Assembly: GCA_037044905.1 (NCBI GenBank)
Contig: JBAOKB010000048.1
Span: 1-64,000 of the forward strand
Origin: Hortaea werneckii
Lineage: Eukaryota; Ascomycota; Dothideomycetes; Mycosphaerellales; Teratosphaeriaceae
Reading direction: 5' to 3'
DNA: 64,000 nucleotides
Under the pieces are notes generated by a model. The model was not told the origin of the DNA and did no database searches. It saw nothing but the letters and a program-made list of their open reading frames with translations. Positions 44,334 through 54,265 of this stretch are shown here, in pieces; position 1 is the stretch's first letter, and each line of letters opens with the position of its first letter. A program made the translations under genes and the position numbers.

Positions 44334-45644
44334 CGTTGCCAAAGAGATAGAGCAATGTTCCAGAAGTAGCTTCAGAGTGCAGAAATGTGGCAATTGATTA
44401 AACGCGAGACGGCACCTTCGTTTTCAATTTCCCCTCCATGAGCTATGCAAGTCCTCCTCGGCGGGTCAAAAAGAGGTTGCTTCGTTGTGGCTGCAGAGCT
44501 CTGGGCTAGTTGCGAAGCTGTGGGCAACGCCGATATGGTGGCTCGGTTACCGTTTCTAAGATGTGAAGGCGATGCTTGGCAATTCTTCAATGGCGGTTCA
44601 ACTATGCAGAAGCGGCTGGTCCGTCACACACAAGTCGCCGCGGAAATCGGACAGTATGGCCTGTAGCATTATTGTGCTTCTATTTGTACTTCCTTAGCCT
44701 CGAGAGTGCAAGCTTTTCGTTCCGTTAGTCTATGCACGCGGCGGTTACGTGAGGGATTGCAGAATCCAGTTGATCCATCTAGCTGCTCTTAGCATTCGTC
44801 ACAACGGAACTTTGAGCTGGGCTGAGCAATCGCCAAGGTGCTGTCACAATCGTTAGGATGAGGGAAAGCCTGTTGCAGGATCACGCGCGCCTTGGCGCAT
44901 CCTTTTGAAGTTTGATATATAGCACTTTCTGCAAAAGAAGATTGTAGATCACAGGAGCAGATGATCGAGCCTAGCGAGCCGCAAGATTTAGGTTTGTCGA
45001 GGGCCCCCTTTAACAAAGCTCGCTCTAGCTGTGGGGTTCCAAGGGACTCTGCTCGAAAGCGGGAGGCGATCGCATTCCGATAGTACTAGTATAGAACATG
45101 AGGGCTGTTGATCATTCAATTGTATACTGCTAGTGACTTTACGGATTAGATTGCGGGCCGATGAAGCCGCGGAGATAATGTCGAGCTAAACCAAAGTATC
45201 TATCAAGGTTCGGGGACAAACCTAAAAGCGCTCCTTAGTGACTTCACCTGCATCTGACTTCCCAGGACGACGCAGATGACGGAACGAAGAGTTGACGCCT
45301 ATGATTCCGCGGGCATTAATCTCCTTTCAAGTCTTCCGCGGCATTGATCAAAAAGAGGATACGTGGTCACGAGCAGCGGGTCGACGTGCCCTCGGGCAAA
45401 AGGATCCGAAACCAACCAGGGCGCTAGCAAATGCAGATCTAGCAGCAGATACGTTCAACGCTAGTTTAATCCAACATTTGACGACTACTTGTCATCTGGT
45501 TCGCGATTAGAAAATGTGCATTGCGCAAAAGTGCGGGCGCGCTGACTCTATTTGTCGTCACACATTGTGTATCAGACGTCCAAATCCTTCCCTCCAACAT
45601 CACACAACTCAGCAATTGAATCCAATCTTCCAGGAGTTCTCACC
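44334..45644. other. Intergenic region, no gene seen
   Basis: About 1.3 kb between two small secreted-protein genes. Only short frames without motifs (for example 44445-44666 and 45292-45510). No repeat was noticed. Confidence 0.45.
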
Positions 45645-46279
45645 ATGCAGATCTACTACTGTACTCTTCTTACATTAGCTCAAGCGATGGTCGTCCTTTC
45701 TGCGGGCCTAGGCGTCACACACGAAGATGGCGTGTTCGCTCGCGACACACAGCCCATCTGCGATGATGGAAAGGAAGCTGGGTGCAAGCAAATCGTTTTC
45801 TCAACTATGAAAGATTGCGTTGACTCATGCTACGGGGTAGGAGATTCTATAGTCAATAGGCATTGAGCATTGGCTAATAGCCCTCCAGCGAGATGCTGCG
45901 AATGAGAACCGTTTGGTGCGATCCCAGAGCAGTCGGCATAGCCATGCGAAATAACGCTAACTCCCTTACAGTGTATGGGGGTATGATTGCTCGCCTGACT
46001 ATTTTACCTCTCTTCGAAAGTTAACATGCAGGCAGAAATGTACCGCATCGGCTCTTGTAAGTACCTAATCATTTGAGGACTACATTAGAACAAGGATCAG
46101 ATTGTACTTACTTCGCCAAGGCGCCAGTTCCGGTAAGATCTATAGAGCTTTCTGTATTGTGTTATGCGAAGCTAACATTAGCTGCTACGTACCGCAATAC
46201 ATTTGCGTAAGTTTAAAACAACCTACAGCATCTTTTGGATTTAATTTATAATTAACACATCGCTCCCAGCAATGCGTAA
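45645..46279 (+). CDS. Small secreted cysteine-rich protein with several tiny exons
   Basis: Exon 1 (45645-45836) encodes MQIYYCTLLTLAQAMVVLSA, a clear signal peptide, then QPICDDGKEAGCKQIVF and KDCVDSCYG. Good GT..AG introns then separate very short exons: 45972-45980 (CMG), 46032-46056 (AEMYRIGS), 46101-46132 (CTYFAKAPVP), and a last part read either as 46172-46206 plus 46270-46279 or with the acceptor ten bases later. All parts of the first model keep phase and give about 100 residues with six mature cysteines. The alternative acceptor also stays open and gives seven cysteines. Exon 1 is firm; the rest is a model needing transcripts. It is secreted and effector-like; no family is recognised. 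Confidence 0.5.
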
Positions 46280-46729
46280 GACCTTACGAACTCTAAGCGA
46301 AGCGAAGCGAGGTGCTAATTGCGGTATAGAACAACTAGTAACAGGGGCTAAGCATATGCCTAAAGGACTAAGGCTTTATATGTCAGCGGGCATAAGCGTA
46401 AGCATAAGCATAGATGTAAGCATGCTCGAGAGTAGGAGTAGCAGAGCGAATCCAAGATTCCTCGGGGGTGTGTAGCGACATTAAATATACTATAGAGCCA
46501 ATAATCTGTCATGAAGATAGACAATGCGTAAATACAGTGACAATCAAGCAAGACAGGTATTAGCACTCTTCTTCCTTTGTGGTAACTAGCTTAGACGTTA
46601 AAGATTTTTGCGTAGCACCCGTCACGCTTAACCGTGAGACAATAAGAGATAAGTTGCCCCTTTCTGTCGTGACTCCTTAGTAGCATTCGAAACAATCATC
46701 TACACAGACTTGAAAAGCCCGATCACAAC

Positions 46730-47715
46730 ATGACGAAGACCTTGGAGCCCGCAAAGACATTTCGGATCTTAGCGGCAAAGTAGTTGTCGTCACGGGAGGT
46801 GAGGTCGATACTGCTTCCCGGTAGTAGTAGTCATACGCCCTATTATCCACTAATCAACATGCACGAGGATAGGCAACATCGGATTAGGTCCGGAGACCGT
46901 CAAAAGGCTCACCGCACACAACCTGCGCCGTATCTACCTGTGTGCCCGCTCTTCCACCAAAGCAAAAGGCGTCATTGGGTAGGCCAAAGGCTGAACCGCC
47001 TTTGGCCGTCATCGAAGCCGTAAACCTCGATTTCTCTCCGCTGATAGGTGCAAAATCAGCGGCCACTCACATCCTCAATTTCGCCAATCGCATTGAGTTG
47101 TTCTTTCTCGATGCAGGCGTAGCCGGCACCGCTCCCGCCCTAACACAAGGTGGCTACGAATGGCCATTTGGCGTCAATCATCTAGCTCACGCCAAACTCG
47201 TGCAAGTCACCGTGCCGCTTTTATTGCAGACTGCTCACGGTGGCGACTGAAAATTCGACGTTCGAATTATCACTGTGGCGTCGGAAGCTGCCAAGGTATC
47301 TGCACCGAAGCAAGGCTTGGTGCTGGACGAGGTGCGCGGGGGTAAGGCGAGATGGGGAGGCATGGCTCGTTACGGCTACTGAAACTGGCTAACAGGAGGC
47401 ATCTTGTTCGCCAAGAAGCTGGCGCAGATGTACCCTTCCATTCGCAGTATCGCGGTGCACCCGGGCTTAGTAAGGACTGAATACCAGAACAAGGCCGACG
47501 GAGCCGAGTGGTTCATCTACCTATGGAAGCCGCTGCTGATGTTCACGAGCTTGACGGTAGAGGAAGGCGCCAGAACTCAGCTATGGGCAACGGCGGCATT
47601 GGAGGCTGAATCGGGAAAGTTCTATATTGATATTGGAAAAGAGGACGACGGTGGCAAGTACGGAACAATTAGAAGATGGCCGATAATCTTTGGCGGTGGA
47701 CGGAGAAAGAGCTAG
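46730..47715 (+). pseudogene. Short-chain dehydrogenase/reductase (SDR) pseudogene
   Basis: SDR pieces appear in order. DLSGKVVVVTGG lies at about 46763-46799, then after an intron-like gap GNIGLGPETVKRLTAHN (cofactor glycine motif) and RIYLCARSS near 46880-46960. In another frame are VIEAVNLDFS, LFFLDAGVAG (the NAG position) and YEWPFGVNHLAHAKL; then, after a TGA, FDVRIITVASEAA. The active-site region reads RYGY, stop, NW instead of YxxxK. The end is intact (ILFAKKLAQMYPSIRSIAVH, PGLVRTEYQ). At least one frameshift and two in-frame stops, one in the catalytic motif, make a functional enzyme very unlikely. Ancestor: retinol-dehydrogenase-like fungal SDR. Confidence 0.75.
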
Positions 47716-47919
47716 CGGTGAACGGAGGGACAGGATGGACAGAGAGTCATGTGTAGATGCAGTCTCGTCCACCTTCTGACATGAGCCTTCCCACGTTCGG
47801 TCGTCATCAGAGTCTTGAAAAGCAGCCGTGGAAGGGTATCCAATTGGATGGCATTTCATACTCTTTGGCAAAGCTCTTCGAATTCCAACATAGTGATTAT
47901 CAGTACGTGCTTAGCGCCG

Positions 47920-48387
47920 CTACTTGCCGGCCAAGTAGTGGACGTTCGCCCCTGATTTCAGCAAAAGACTGACTCCTTGCTCAAAATTGAGGTCGATTGC
48001 GGTATGGAGTGGCGTTCGGCCAGAGCAGTCGCAGCAGTCCACAAACAAGCTTAGCCTACCGCAGTGGTCGAGCAATATCTCCAACGTCGACACTTGCCTG
48101 TTCTGCACAGCCAGGTGTAGCGGCGAGCGGCCTCGGTTGTCGACGGCGCCGACGCAGGGATCGTGGGAAAGCAGACATATCACGGCAACGGCGTAAACGA
48201 GAGCGGTCATGCCGTCATACTGTCGCCAGCGTGAGTGAGCAGCGTGCGAACAATCTGTTCGTTGCCTTTTTGGGTGGTAATGTGCAAGAAGCTCTGCCAG
48301 CCACCGCGCGGAGGGACATGCTGAGTCCATTTGAGGGCGAGATAAGGCGCCAGCGACTATCACGTCAACAAGACAGAAGTTAGACAT
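47920..48387 (-). CDS. Ankyrin-repeat protein, short
   Basis: Open frame of 155 residues starting MSNFCLVDVIVAGALSR. Two ankyrin repeats are clear in the second half: GRSPLHLAVQNRQVSTLEIL near residues 85-110 and GRTPLHTAIDLNFEQGVSLL near 120-145, the latter ending LLKSGANVH. A weaker repeat (GMTALVYAVAVICLLSHDP) precedes them. No N-terminal domain is attached, so it may be a fragment of a longer ankyrin or NACHT-type protein, or a complete small gene. Ankyrin repeats bind proteins; the partner is unknown. Confidence 0.55.
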   Translation of the reverse strand: MSNFCLVDVIVAGALSRPQMDSACPSARWLAELLAHYHPKRQRTDCSHAAHSRWRQYDGMTALVYAVAVICLLSHDPCVGAVDNRGRSPLHLAVQNRQVSTLEILLDHCGRLSLFVDCCDCSGRTPLHTAIDLNFEQGVSLLLKSGANVHYLAGK

Positions 48388-49883
48388 CCATTGAAAACGT
48401 CACATAGGCAATGACAAAACTGAACAGGGTGGTGAAAGGCAAATGTACTGAAAAGCGAGATGTATGGATGGCATGGACGATCGTACGGTTGGTATCTTTG
48501 TAGGATACGAACGCAGGTCCGTCAGATTACAGCACAGTGCCCGACTGTGGCGTGACATCCATTTAGCTTGAATGTGCACTTCCGTATACCGTACAAGTAT
48601 GTTTTTTTAGGTCGAAATCGTGGCAGCAATGAGCAACGAGACCAACAGAAGCAGGCTTTCTGCTATTGCGATTATGGTTGGTAGGGCAAATCAAATTCAC
48701 AAAATGGGATTGTTTTGTTTGATCTTGTCGGGAACTCGTCATGGGTGGGATCTACCTCTGTGCTTGCAAAGGCAGAAGACATTGCTGTGCAGGTCAAGTA
48801 TGGTGTCATCCGTATACCGAATGAGAGATCTGCTCGCCTAAAATAAGACGCCCCAGCTCTTTCGAGACAAACGTAAGCAGCCTAGGCCTACCGCAAGCTT
48901 CGCCGGACTGGATTGTGTTCATCCTGAAATGATGAGTGGTGCACCGGTGGATGGATGGCTGTGTCCATCAACAAGAGAGATCGGATTCTTCTCATCCGCA
49001 AAGCGAGGGTAAAACTGTAACATAGTCATGCTACGTGGGGGATGCCGGAGCGACCAATCTTGCAACCCAACGCAACCAGGTAATAATAATAATAGAAAAC
49101 CAAAGAAAAGAAAGGCAGAATTCAATGGCCACATAAAGATGTGACGTAGAAGGAGCAAAAAGCGTGTGGAGAAGGGTCGGGCCTCGTATCTATTCTTAGG
49201 ACTTCCGCGCTAGAAGTTCGATAGGGTTTTCAGTCTCGCCGAATGCTGGTGTCGCCGGATTTCTAGCGTATATTTCTTCCATGTTCTATAGTAGCAACCG
49301 TAGCCTACATGTCTAGACAGCGTTTAGTCTTCATGTAATAATAGGTTTTCCGTCCGAGGGCCCTGAAGAAGCTTGGGTAAGTGATCTTAGCGGTATGCTT
49401 ATCCATTTCTCACAGACCTTAGCGACACTACTGGGCTCGCTCTCGCCACCGCAGAATTCTGAACGACCTCACCTCCCTGCGATGGCTGTAGAGAAAAGAG
49501 CGCTGCATCGGTCGTCGCCGAATGACCTGGCCTTTGATATGCCTGATAATGCAGCCCTAACCCGCCGGGGCTCCGTGACCCGCACTGCTGGTCTTGACGG
49601 TCAATGGTTACCTTTGTCATTAAGCCCGAACACGAGGTCGTGCCCTAAACGACATCATCATCGTCCATCGGTTAAGGTCTGAACACGAGATGCTGCCAAG
49701 AATACGAGACTGAGCCCTATTGACGTATATGCCTACACGTCGATCAACACAAGCCCTACGGATGGCATATATAGAAGCCATGGCTGCTTCAATCCCCCTT
49801 CACCTCATCATCCATTCTTCACATCTATCTAGCGAATACACCTTCCACACCCGCAAACAAGACTCAACACCTCTTCAAGCATC
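48388..49883. other. Intergenic region, no gene seen
   Basis: About 1.5 kb with only short frames. The minus-strand frame 48919-49158 starts with a hydrophobic stretch but has no other support. A short TAATAATAATAATAG run lies at about 49081-49095. Confidence 0.45.
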
Positions 49884-50717
49884 ATGCGCCAAACAACCTT
49901 CGTTACTCTGGCCGCCGGGGCTACTGGTGCTTTCGCCAGTCCCATAGCATCGTCCAGTGCCTCATACGCCTGCAATCCCGCTCACAGTTACCCAAATGGA
50001 GCGTCGTGTGTCTCCACGAACGGGGCTCTCTCCCTGGTGACTCCAGCACCCTCCAGCAGCACCGGCTACGCCTGCAACCCAGCTCATAGCTACCCGAATG
50101 GAGCATCGTGCGTGTCCACGAATGGCGCCCTGTCCCTAGTGACCCCGGCCCCTTCAAGCACTGGCTATGGCTGCAACCCGGCTCATAGCTACCCTAATGG
50201 AGCGTCTTGTGTCTCCACGAACGGTGGTCTCTCGCTGGTGACTCCAGCTCCCTCTAGCACGACTGGCTACGCCTGTAACCCAGCTCACAGCTACCCCAAC
50301 GGAGCATTATGCGTCTCCACCAATGATGCATTGTCGCTGGTGACCCCGGCTCCTTCCAGCACTGGCTATGCTTGCAATCCAGCCCACAGCTACCCGAACG
50401 GAGCCTCTTGCGTGTCTACGAATGGCGCATTGTCGCTTGTGACCCCGGCTCCTTCGACTACCAGCTACGCCTGCAACCCGGCACACAGCTATCCAAACGG
50501 AGCCTCTTGTGTGTCCACCAACGGTGCTTTGTCGCTAGTAACCCCAGCACCATCCAGCACTGGCTACGCCTGCAACCCAGCCCACGCCTATCCGAACGGA
50601 GCCTCTTGCGTCTCCACCAACGGCGGCCTTTCGCTAGTGACCCCAGCACCATCCGGCACTGCCGCTCCTTCAGCAGTCGCCTTTCCCTCTATGCGCCCTC
50701 GTTCCGCCTTGGCCTAA
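49884..50717 (+). CDS. Secreted protein of seven tandem Cys-containing repeats
   Basis: Intact frame of 277 residues. The start MRQTTFVTLAAGATGAFASP is a signal peptide, cleaved near residue 18. The rest is seven 32-33-residue repeats of the type YACNPAHSYPNGASCVSTNG followed by ALSLVTPAPSS, each with two cysteines, and a short Ala/Pro/Ser tail (AAPSAVAFPSMRPRSALA). Codons differ between repeats at synonymous positions (TACCCAAATGG, TACCCGAATGG, TACCCTAATGG, TACCCCAACGG) while the residues stay the same, which suggests selection on the protein. An extracellular or cell-wall role is likely; the Ser/Thr/Pro linkers are probable O-glycosylation sites. No known family is recognised. Its 3' end overlaps the convergent gene on the minus strand by 29 bp. 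Confidence 0.8.
   Translation: MRQTTFVTLAAGATGAFASPIASSSASYACNPAHSYPNGASCVSTNGALSLVTPAPSSSTGYACNPAHSYPNGASCVSTNGALSLVTPAPSSTGYGCNPAHSYPNGASCVSTNGGLSLVTPAPSSTTGYACNPAHSYPNGALCVSTNDALSLVTPAPSSTGYACNPAHSYPNGASCVSTNGALSLVTPAPSTTSYACNPAHSYPNGASCVSTNGALSLVTPAPSSTGYACNPAHAYPNGASCVSTNGGLSLVTPAPSGTAAPSAVAFPSMRPRSALA
49960..50657 (+). repeat. Coding tandem repeat, seven copies of 96-99 bp
   Basis: Seven units encode the repeats of the secreted protein, each starting near TAYGCYTGCAAYCC and ending near CCAGCWCCNTCC. Units differ mainly at third codon positions, so this is not a recent array of identical copies. Confidence 0.8.
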
Positions 50718-51233
50718 GCCCTATCGCAATTCTCATCCTCTCCTTCTTATTAGGTAGCGTCCCAGTTGTTGCTAGTTCAAGCGCGGCGAGTAACGGATCT
50801 ATAGTCCGAGTTTGAAGCTGGTCGATAGCACGAGGGGTTGCCGGAAATTGAGGGATATCTTCGTTCGTCGACGGGTTGTGGAGCGGCGTTATAGCATCGT
50901 CTGGGCGGCTTAAGAGAGAGTTCTGAGTTCGCGCAACGGAATTGTGGTTGCTAACTCAAACTCGTTAGTCGTCTGGAAACTTTTGAGGAGAAAAATCAGC
51001 ACCTACCTGGCAGTCATTCGGGCGGTAATGCGCTCGAACTGCTCAGTCATTGTGCGCTCGAGTCTGTCGAATCTTTCGAGAATTCTCTCGGTGCCAGCAA
51101 TAGCAGGCAAGTTCTGGCAGTTCTGCATTTCTATCGAAAGGTCTCGATGGATTTGCGCAATGCGATTGAAGTTAGGCTGTGGTCCGTTCGGCGGGGGCTG
51201 TGGTCCGTCTGGCGGTGGTACCTGAGCTGCCAT
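50689..51233 (-). CDS. Small coiled-coil protein, widespread fungal type of unknown function
   Basis: Two exons, 51233-51007 and 50950-50689, join in phase to 162 residues. Proline-rich start (MAAQVPPPDGPQPPPNGPQP), then a helical region RIAQIHRDLSIEMQN, ERILERFDRLERTMTEQFER with heptad-like spacing, and across the intron ASNHNSVARTQNSLLSRPDD, ITPLHNPSTNEDIPQFPATP and a basic C-terminus. I remember similar small ascomycete proteins (xxxFPATPxxIDxL...) without a known function. The acceptor is the TTAG at 50951-50954, the only nearby one that keeps the frame open. Its stop at 50689-50691 lies inside the 3' end of the plus-strand repeat protein gene. Confidence 0.65.
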
Positions 51234-51483
51234 AGCCGATATCGTATAGCCGATATTGTAGTAGCCCGGGGTGATGTTAGCGTACCTATACAAGCAAAGG
51301 GCTGCTAGCCGAGATGCGGACTGTGATCGTGTGGAAGCTAGAAATGCTGTGAAGAGGACTGCCTACGTACTTCGTCTCCAGCCAAGGTAGGTTGGCACGT
51401 TGCGGAGGTAACAATAATACTGTCAACAATGGAACCCGGAAACCGCATCAAGCCCCGCCGCGCCGCGCCGCGAGATGTTAGCT

Positions 51484-51517
51484 CCATCGGAAAGAGCCGG
51501 GCAGCTCTTTCCGATGG
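51484..51517. repeat. Perfect 14-bp inverted repeat with 6-base loop
   Basis: CCATCGGAAAGAGC at 51484-51497 pairs exactly with GCTCTTTCCGATGG at 51504-51517 around CGGGCA. It lies between the coiled-coil gene and the truncated P450, next to a CGCCG-rich run. It may be the trace of an excised or truncated element or a transcript hairpin. Confidence 0.7.
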
Positions 51518-51593
51518 CTCGGCCAGCTGGACTTGATCTCGGGATGAATATCAACACGGGGCATACATTTCAATGAAAGCCAAGTATACAGTG

Positions 51594-52571
51594 TTAACCT
51601 AGGGATATTTGATATTGCACCGCAACATGACCAAAAGCTCCAAGGGAAAGATACGCATCGTGGAAGTTTTGGGCCCAGCCGGTCTTGTAATCGTTCACCT
51701 GCCCGTACGAGGACCCGAAAGAATACTGAGAAATGACATCGCCAGCAAAAGCAGCGAAAGCGTCAGTGACTTTGAAGACAGTACCAATCTCCTTGAGCTT
51801 GATCATGCCCTCGAGCATGGCATTGCACTTTTCTTGTACTAGGGACTGTTGATCGATGATGGCCCTCCGAGAGAAGCTATGAAGATATCAGCCTTGAATA
51901 TACAGTCTAAACTTGCTATAAGAATCGCAAAAATTGAACGCATCTCATTGCTATAGAGGTAGTATTATTAAGTAAAGGCACAATATAGTAGCATCTAGAG
52001 CGGAAAAGCTAACGGGGATTCATAAGTATAGAGCGGTATTGCTAGTCGAAGGATTCCTACATCGAGTTCGAACTGTAGTGGGAAGGGTAGAGACGTTAGT
52101 CAAGACTTACAATGGATTCAACGGCGCGCGAAGCATTCGATGATAACCGGCATCTGCCACTGAAAACATAGAATCGTCGTTTCCGAACCGCGAAGCAGTG
52201 GAGGAGTATCGACCCGCTTTGGGGCGCTTCACGAAGAGTTCATCCCAGAAAAAGCTGTCCTTGATATGAACTTCATCGGGAGTGATGCGGATGATTGGTC
52301 CTGCCCACGCCACGGCTATCAGCAAGCAATCCACAGAATCCTTGCCGATAGGTTTGCCAGATTTACCGTAACGCTCATGCAAGTCATCGAGCTTGAAGGC
52401 AAATCTGCCCCGTTGAACAATCTCATAGTATGCCTCATAGAACTTGGAGAGCGCTCCTAGCTTTGGACCTGGTACCTTCGACTTCGCAAGCGGACTGAGG
52501 TATAGACGAGATACAGCCAGAGAGAGCAAGTAGAACAGCAGAGCAGCAGTGGTATACATGAGCAGAGCCAT
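51594..52571 (-). pseudogene. Cytochrome P450 remnant, N-terminal half only
   Basis: Exon 1 (52571-52111) starts MALLMYTTAALLFYLLSLAV, an ER membrane anchor, followed by LYLSPLAKSKVPGPKLGALS (the proline-rich hinge), GPIIRITPDEVHIKD and ADAGYHRMLRAPLNP. Across an intron comes FFSRRAIIDQQSLVQEK, then VFKVTDAFAAFAGDVISQYS. These are landmarks of fungal class-II P450s up to about helix F. The frame stops near 51594. The I-helix, ExxR and the heme-binding F-x-x-G-x-R-x-C-x-G are absent; the next gene begins at 51233. The intron at 51877-52110 is 234 bp, much longer than others here, with TA-rich text, perhaps a small insertion. A catalytically dead gene fragment. Confidence 0.75.
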
Positions 52572-53263
52572 GACTGACTCCAGTTTTTTTGTATACAATG
52601 GACGAGGTTGGCGGACACAATTCGTCGAAGAAGTCAGGAACAGGAGCAGACTTATAGCTTCCCAAGTCGAGCTCTGAGGTGCAGTTAGCATTGCGGAGAA
52701 GAGGCACGGCTTATCATGCAGGAAGAGGATGATGCATGAAGGATTGCGCTGCACATCGCTCCTACGTGCCAAGCGACCCAATCACGTACCTGGGCATATC
52801 TTGCATGGCGCGGCAAAAAAAGCAGCGTACGTCGAATACCATATAGAAGCCGGAGCGAGGCACGTGATCTATGAAGTCTCTCCAAGGTGAATCCAATCAC
52901 TCACCTACTGCACTCTACTAGCGTCCCCTATGCCTTCCAGTTTCCCTTCTCTGAAATGTAAGCTACGCCTCTACGACAGTTTGATCGTCTGCCGACTGAA
53001 CAACCAGTAAGATATGAACTTACCCAGCTCGCAAAACGGCCAAAAGAAGCAGCGAGACCAGCAGAAGAAATGGTAAAGTATCGCATTCAGGCGAGTGCAC
53101 AAAGAGTCCTCGGGTCAAACCACATTCCTAGTCTCTGCCCCTCTATGCAGCTCTCCCAAACGCCATCTGATGCAAAGGGGGTATCAATACACGATCCACC
53201 GTCTCCTTTCTTCCAAAACCAATAGAAGCGCCGTTTTCCCGCCTCGTCCCGCAGTTAAAATCC
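52572..53263. other. Intergenic region, no gene seen
   Basis: About 690 bp between the P450 remnant and the RING gene. No gene or repeat noticed; it must hold the 3' end of the RING transcript. Confidence 0.4.
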
Positions 53264-54265
53264 TCAACCGGACACATCCATATCCCTCCTCCCTTTAGTG
53301 CTAAAAGCCGACTTCTTCAGGAAGCTCAGCGGAATGACCTGGGTAGCCTTCTTCCGACTTAGTGGCTTACGACAAACAGGACAGTTACCGATCCCGCGCT
53401 CGCTGTTCTTCTCGCCGGCAATGAGGGCCTGGGAGAGACATTCGTGGCAGTAGAGGTGGCCGCAGGCGGTGACGGTGGCGTTGGTGTAGGGCTCCATGCA
53501 GATGATGCACTGTCGCCTGCCGATCTTCAGGGAGGCGGAGGTGTCTGTGTCGGCTTGTTGGGCGGCGACGGCGGAGGCTTGTTGGCCTTGGCGGAGCTCG
53601 TCTTCGGTTGAGGGCGCCTCGTTGGTTAGGTCGAGCTCGTCGATGGGGTTGGGTTTTGCTGCCGACTTGCGTCTCTTGCTCCGGCCTTCTTCTTGTGCAT
53701 CCTCGGCGGCACGCTTGAGGCTGCGTGGGGCACTACTCCCGCCGGACTGCGGAATCGGAGAGCTGGGCGCTGTGAGGTCGACTATGCTGTTGCCTTGGTT
53801 GGCACGACGGCGGGTGGAGGCAGGCATGTTCTCGGTGTCTGGTGCTGGCGAGTGTTCTGGTGTATGAAGTGTTTCGAAGTCGTTATCGAGGATGTAGTTG
53901 AGTGAACCAGGTCCGCCTCGCCCGGGGTCTTGCCGCCAGTTTTCACTGTGTTCCGCTCTCTGGCTGCGATCTGTGCGTGGGGCTGACTCTCCGGTTGAAG
54001 TCAAGGATGGTTGCACTGTCGGTGGCGAAGGTGAACGTGACGGGGGTAGTGGCGGCTGCGCTGGTGACGGGTGCTCAGCTTCGGGGGCGTGGGAGGGTGA
54101 GTGAGGCGGGGGCTGTTCTTGTTCGAGCCAATCGACCTGCTCGTCGGTGTTCAAGTCGTCATTGGAGAGATTTCCAAAGTCCCAGGTGTTATCACCGTTC
54201 TCATGATGGTCGTAGTTCTCCCACATGCCCGTGTATACATCGCGGGGCATGTGAGAGTCTGCCAT
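53264..54265 (-). CDS. RING-finger E3 ligase, SUMO-targeted (Slx8-like) candidate
   Basis: Single exon, 333 residues from the ATG at 54265 (MADSHMPRDVYTGMWENYDH). The first 150 residues are acidic, Pro/Ser-rich and disordered. Near residue 162 is NSIVDLTAPSSP, a hydrophobic-acidic SUMO-interacting-type motif, with a second IDELDLT near 220. A basic stretch (RSKRRKSAAKP) may be a nuclear signal. The C3HC4 RING covers about residues 251-303: CIICMEPYTNATVTACGHLY, CHECL, then NCPVCRKPL. SIM-like motifs plus a C-terminal RING is the layout of Slx8/RNF4 ubiquitin ligases, which act on SUMOylated proteins in genome maintenance. The ortholog claim is inference; the RING itself is certain. Confidence 0.8.
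   Translation of the reverse strand: MADSHMPRDVYTGMWENYDHHENGDNTWDFGNLSNDDLNTDEQVDWLEQEQPPPHSPSHAPEAEHPSPAQPPLPPSRSPSPPTVQPSLTSTGESAPRTDRSQRAEHSENWRQDPGRGGPGSLNYILDNDFETLHTPEHSPAPDTENMPASTRRRANQGNSIVDLTAPSSPIPQSGGSSAPRSLKRAAEDAQEEGRSKRRKSAAKPNPIDELDLTNEAPSTEDELRQGQQASAVAAQQADTDTSASLKIGRRQCIICMEPYTNATVTACGHLYCHECLSQALIAGEKNSERGIGNCPVCRKPLSRKKATQVIPLSFLKKSAFSTKGRRDMDVSG

Noticed and set aside
48919..49158. Minus-strand frame with a signal-like start (MLLLRHIFMWPLNSAFLFFG)
   Set aside because: No cysteine pattern, splice structure or family resemblance beyond the hydrophobic stretch; too little support.
50372..50815. Plus-strand frame with a hydrophobic tail after the repeat protein, looking like a frameshifted GPI signal
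   Set aside because: The minus strand here encodes the end of a well-supported coiled-coil gene, and the main frame of the repeat protein ends cleanly at 50717; the tail is a shadow.
53496..53867. Plus-strand frame rich in Arg/Ser opposite the RING gene
   Set aside because: Antisense shadow of the RING protein frame.
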